Positions 44,026-46,870 of a DNA stretch of 46,870 nt are shown piece after piece; position 1 is the stretch's first letter, and the number at the start of each line of letters is the position of its first letter. A model generated the notes under the pieces. The model saw only the letters and a list, made by a program, of their open reading frames with translations. It made no database searches and had not been told where the DNA came from. Made by a program: the position numbers and the translations under genes. The DNA comes from Emiliania huxleyi CCMP1516. Taxonomy: Eukaryota; Haptophyta; Isochrysidales; Noelaerhabdaceae. The stretch is from the NCBI RefSeq assembly GCF_000372725.1, contig NW_005200282.1:31157-78026 (forward strand), in the 5' to 3' direction.

Positions 44026-44237
44026 AAAAAAAAAAATGAGCTTGCCTGTGGCGGGGGTGGGCGGGTGCACGGAGCTAAGTGCCTCGCCACCCTCGCAGGA
44101 GTCGCTTAGGCGGCTCCCGTGGTGTACCTGTGTTCGTGCCAGTGCGCGCCAGTCCCGTGCCCAGTGTTGTGCGAGGGAGTTTTGTTGTAAGATTCTAAAA
44201 TTCTTTTCGCAGCTACTCGACGTGGACAAGCCGCAGA
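44026..44237 (+). promoter_or_regulatory. Leader-type repeat and 5' leader of La-related gene
   Basis: 44035-44190 is the near-identical partner of 30371-30540. It runs into GTAAGATTCTAAAATTCTTT and TCGCAG, then 22 nt to the ATG. The GT...AG layout could be a 26-nt leader intron or a splice acceptor. The preceding A-run (44025-44036) may be the tail of the upstream ORF's transcript-derived copy. Confidence 0.45.
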
Positions 44238-45611
44238 ATGTCGACCGAGCCTGAGCCCACGACTGAGGCGCCCGCTGCGGCCGCCGAGGCGGCGCCCGCC
44301 GAGGCGCCCGCAGCGGCGCCAGCGGCTGCTGCGCCTGCGGCGGCCATCTCCTTCGTCCCGGGTGAGGCGGGCAAGAGCGACGCGCCGGCTGCGGTCGACG
44401 ACGACGAGAAGCGGGCGGCGGCAATCAAGAAGCAGGTAGAGTACTACTTCTCGGAGGCGAACCTGACCAACGACAAGTTCATGCGCACCGAGATGGCCAA
44501 GACCTCCGAGAAGTGGGTCCCCATCTCGGTCATCATGACCTTCAACCGCATGAAGGCGCTGCTGCCGGGCGCCGAGCACGCGCCGGTGGCGGCTGCGATG
44601 GCGGGGTCCGAGGTGGTCGAGGTGTCGGAGGACGGAGAGAAGCTGCGCCGCCTCCCGGCACTCATGAAGAAGACGGTCACCCTCGGCGGAAAGGAGTTTG
44701 TCGGGCGCGCCGCCGTCGTGGCGCACGCGCGGCCGCTGCTCCAAAAGGAGGGCGAGCTGGCGGAGGAGGAGTGTTCCTTCATCAAGGACCTGCTGTCGCA
44801 CCACGCGAAGGCGGCCGAGAAGATCGGCGCCGGCATCGCGTCCATCAAGGCGGGCTGCAACCCCAAGTTCCCCGACACGCGATGCTTTGTGCTCGTCCGA
44901 GCCGACGGCAGCGAGGCGACAGCCTGCGCCGGCCGTGGTCAGCCGCCCGACTTGGGGGAAGGGGGCGACTCATGCGTGCCTCGTGACGTGACCACAGGAG
45001 GACTTTTCGTACCTCAAGTGCGTCGACGCCCTCTTCCCCCTCGAGGCTCCGCCGGGCAAGGGCGGCAGGGGCAAGGGCAAGGGCAAGGGCGGCGGAGAGA
45101 GGGGGTCCAAGCGCGGGCGCGACGAGGGCGGCGCGGGCGAGCCGTCGCCGAAGAGGGGTCGCGGCGGCGCGGCGGAGGGCGCGCAGAAGGGGTCCGAGAC
45201 GACCGAGGCGCGCCGCGCCTAGAAGGTTCCTAGAAGGTTCCTAGAAGGTTCCGAGACGCCCGAGGCACGCCCGAGGCACGCCCGAGGCACGCCCTAGACA
45301 CTTCCTAGACACTTCCTAGACACTTCCTAGACACTTCCTAGACGCTTCCTAGACACTTCCTAGACGCTTCCTAGACGGTTCACACTCCCTAGACACTTCC
45401 TAAACGGGTCCGAGACGGCCGAGGCACGCCCACGCCTAGACGGCGGAAGACGGTATGCCAGAGAGGACACGGAGCCCGCTCGCTGCCATTCGGCCGCCTC
45501 CCTCCGCCTCCCTGCCGCGGTGCTCACTGCACTCGCAGCCCCGTGTACTCGCTGCCAGAGAAGGAGAGACCGAGAGACGACTGACGACCGGTGCCGTAGG
45601 CGGGCACGTCG

Positions 45612-45654
<43 letters not shown>

Positions 45655-46870
45655 GAGAGAAAGAGAGAGGGAGAGAGGGAGAGAGGGAGAGAGGGAGCGA
45701 GAAAGAGACAGAGACAGAGACAGAGACAGAGACAGAGACAGAGACAGAGACAGAGAGGGAGGGAGAGAGGGAGGGAGAGAGGGAGCGAGAGAGAGAAAGA
45801 GACATCGAGAAGGCGAGACCGAGAGACGACTGACGACCGGTCCCGTAGGCGGGCACGTCGTATGAGCCCGGCTGCATCGTGGCGGTCAAGGACCTGGCCG
45901 AGGGAAGCGACGCCAGCTCGCTCAAGGAGGAGCTGCGCTCATCAACTCGTGAGCGAGCGTGCCCTTGAGCACACTAGGCAGCGACATCAGCTCGGTTAAG
46001 GAGAAGCTCAACGACGCCGCGGGCGCCGGGGCGGGTGAGGCTCCTCGCCAACAGCCGGGTAGAGATGCCGAATTGAGGCCTTGTGAACTAGGCGCCGGGG
46101 CGGTGAGATTCGTCGAGATCGTCGAGGGGCAGCCGCTTGCCTTCGTCCGCTTCGGCGAGATAGAGCCGAGATAGGGCCGAGATAGGGCCGAGATAGGGCC
46201 GAGATAGGGCCGAGATAGGGCCGAGACAGGGCCGAGAGATCGCCGAGATAGAGCCGAGATAGGGCCGAGATAGGGCCGAGATAGGGCCGAGAGATCGCCG
46301 AGAGATCGCCGAGATGTAAAGAGATCGAGATTCCGTCGAGATTCCGTCGAGATTCCGTCGAGATTCCGTCGAGATTCGCCGAGACTTTTGCGCGCTCGTC
46401 AGGCACGCCGGCGGCGGCGACTGCGGCGCTTGGCGCGAGTGTGGAAGGCGTTGGCTCGCTGTCGATGCTGACCGGCGAGGACGAGAAGGCGAGAGGTCGC
46501 CGAGATGTCGCCGAGATCTCGCCGAGATGTCGCCCAGATCTCGCCCAGATCCGCCGAGATCCGCCCAGATCCGCCGAGATCCGCCGAGATTCGCCGAGAT
46601 TCGCCGTGATTCGCCGAGATTCGCTGAGATTCGCTGAGATTCGCCGAGATTCGCTCGATGACGAGACTCGGCTGCTTCAAGCTCCGCACCCGCCTGGGTG
46701 AAAAGGCAACGCCAATGTCACTACCTCGCCGAGAGCCGCCGAGAGATGCCGCCGAGAGATGCCGAGAGATGCCGAGAGATGCCGTCGAGACGCGAGGCGA
46801 GAGCAGCTGTGCTGTCGCCCCCCCACCTGGCCCCGCGACCTGGCCGCGACCTCGAGCTTGGAACCCCCCC
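44238..46870 (+). CDS. La-related RNA-binding protein (La motif + DUF3223-like + xRRM), 3' end beyond window
   Basis: ATG at 44238. An Ala/Pro/Glu-rich leader precedes a La motif, IKKQVEYYFSEANLTNDKFM then KWVPISVIMTFNRMKALL, which binds 3' UUU-OH RNA ends. Next, FVGRAAVVAHARPLL, FIKDLLSHHAKAAEKIGAGI and TRCFVLVRADGSE plus, after GC-AG intron 44916-44997, EDFSYLKCVDALFP match a DUF3223-like domain. A Gly/Lys/Arg-rich tail follows. The TAG at 45220 appears to lie in or at an intron, because an xRRM-like domain is recovered downstream by splicing 45849-45903, 45978-46022, 46092-46154, 46403-46488 and 46797 on: PGCIVAVKDLAEGSDISSVK, AVRFVEIVEGQPLAFVRFGT, PAAATAALGAS. Exons between 45210 and 45600 (PVYSLPEKER at 45539) are not fixed. 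If the TAG is used, the product has 300 aa and lacks the xRRM. Such proteins stabilise small RNAs in the nucleus. Confidence 0.75.
45290..45400. repeat. CTAGACACTTC 11-bp minisatellite
   Basis: The same unit as at 15408-15570 and 33600-33660. Preceded by three CTAGAAGGTTC and three CCCGAGGCACG units. GGGTCCGAGACGACCGAGGC (45190) recurs as GGGTCCGAGACGGCCGAGGC (45405) on the far side, so the tract is bracketed by a direct repeat. Confidence 0.85.
45567..45866. repeat. (GA)n intron bracketed by a 51-bp direct repeat
   Basis: 45567-45617 and 45817-45866 are identical but for one base (GAGACCGAGAGACGACTGAC, ACCGGT, CCGTAGGCGGGCACGTCGTA, TGAG). Between them lies a GA/AGAC purine tract of about 190 nt. 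Intron 45600-45848 (GC-AG) ends in CCGTAG; the exon GCGGGCACGTCGTATGAGCC follows. Confidence 0.85.
46155..46402 (+). repeat. Intron of GCCGAGATAGG units
   Basis: 248-nt GC-AG intron of the La-related gene, made of about 14 GCCGAGATAGG units, GAGAGATCGCC units and GTCGAGATTCC units. Removing it joins FVRF-G to TPAAATAAL within the xRRM. Confidence 0.8.
46489..46796 (+). repeat. Intron of GCCGAGATCC/GCCGAGATTC units
   Basis: 308-nt tract starting GCGAGAG and followed by an exon that also starts GCGAGAG at 46797. 10-bp units CGAGATTCGC and CGAGATCCGC fill it. The GEDEKA-to-RAAVLS junction is plausible but rests on frame and repeat only. Confidence 0.6.

Noticed and set aside
44025..44036. A-run as poly(A) tail of a retrocopy
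   Set aside because: It is suggestive, but twelve A residues without target duplications seen are not enough to call a retroposed copy.
42991..44424. 477-codon minus frame
   Set aside because: It is antisense to the endonuclease-like ORF and to the leader repeat, and its composition is Arg/Pro/His-rich shadow sequence.
45220..45222. TAG as definite end of the La-related gene
   Set aside because: Downstream exons restore an xRRM-like domain in frame after repeat-flanked introns, so the stop is more likely intronic; kept as an alternative end.

Overview
The window is nuclear DNA from a GC-rich unicellular eukaryote. It has spliced genes, no operons, no bacterial ribosome sites, a TTAGGG-type telomeric tract (12226-12280), dense micro- and minisatellites and two 100-N assembly gaps. 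Base composition, TTAGGG repeats and abundant GC-AG introns fit a haptophyte alga (Emiliania or Chrysochromulina type) best. A dinoflagellate or another GC-rich alga is not excluded, and I could not search any database.

Layout. 1-2826: 3' part of a multi-exon coiled-coil gene (+). 4277-8773: second coiled-coil gene (+). 10462-10887: kelch-repeat fragment (+). 11303-17296: third coiled-coil gene (+) with a telomeric tract inside an intron. 17733-18057: end of an alpha/beta-hydrolase gene (-). 18058-22142: no convincing gene, but two related segments. 22143-23334: LRR protein with a predicted myristoylation start (+). 23957-25480: RidA-like C-terminus (-) followed by a 108-bp satellite. 26285-27980: MGCDIH-family gene (-), divergent from an F-box/RCC1 gene (+, to 29833). 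30840-34967: complete SLC38/AVT-type amino-acid transporter gene (+). 35590-36250: pentapeptide-repeat/proline-rich fragment (+). 36563-37480: acidic protein (+) facing a secreted Cys-rich protein (-). 39293-39999: Cys/His open frame (+). 41868-42957: LOTUS-domain gene (-). 43024-43974: solo endonuclease-like domain of retroelement type (+). 44238-46870: La-related gene (+) running off the right end.

The main result is the intron system. Using protein-family continuity in the transporter and La-related genes, and reading frame elsewhere, I placed 31 introns. About 22 start with GC, 7 with GT and 2 with GA; all end in AG. In most, the first 7-50 nt of the intron repeat the first nucleotides of the downstream exon, so each intron looks like a direct repeat plus an inserted body ending in AG. 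Bodies are about 65-80 nt, occur singly or in tandem, and are built from a few shared modules: a GTGAA...TTCAC hairpin, CTAGACACTTC, GCCGAGATAGG and similar 10-11 bp units, or microsatellites. The same modules occur in unrelated genes, which points to an active intron-generating process of the introner or tandem-duplication type.

The genes do not form a pathway; they are independent nuclear genes on both strands. A roughly 160-bp repeat with a GTAA-ATTCTTTT motif lies just upstream of the transporter and La-related starts and may carry promoter or 5'-leader signals.
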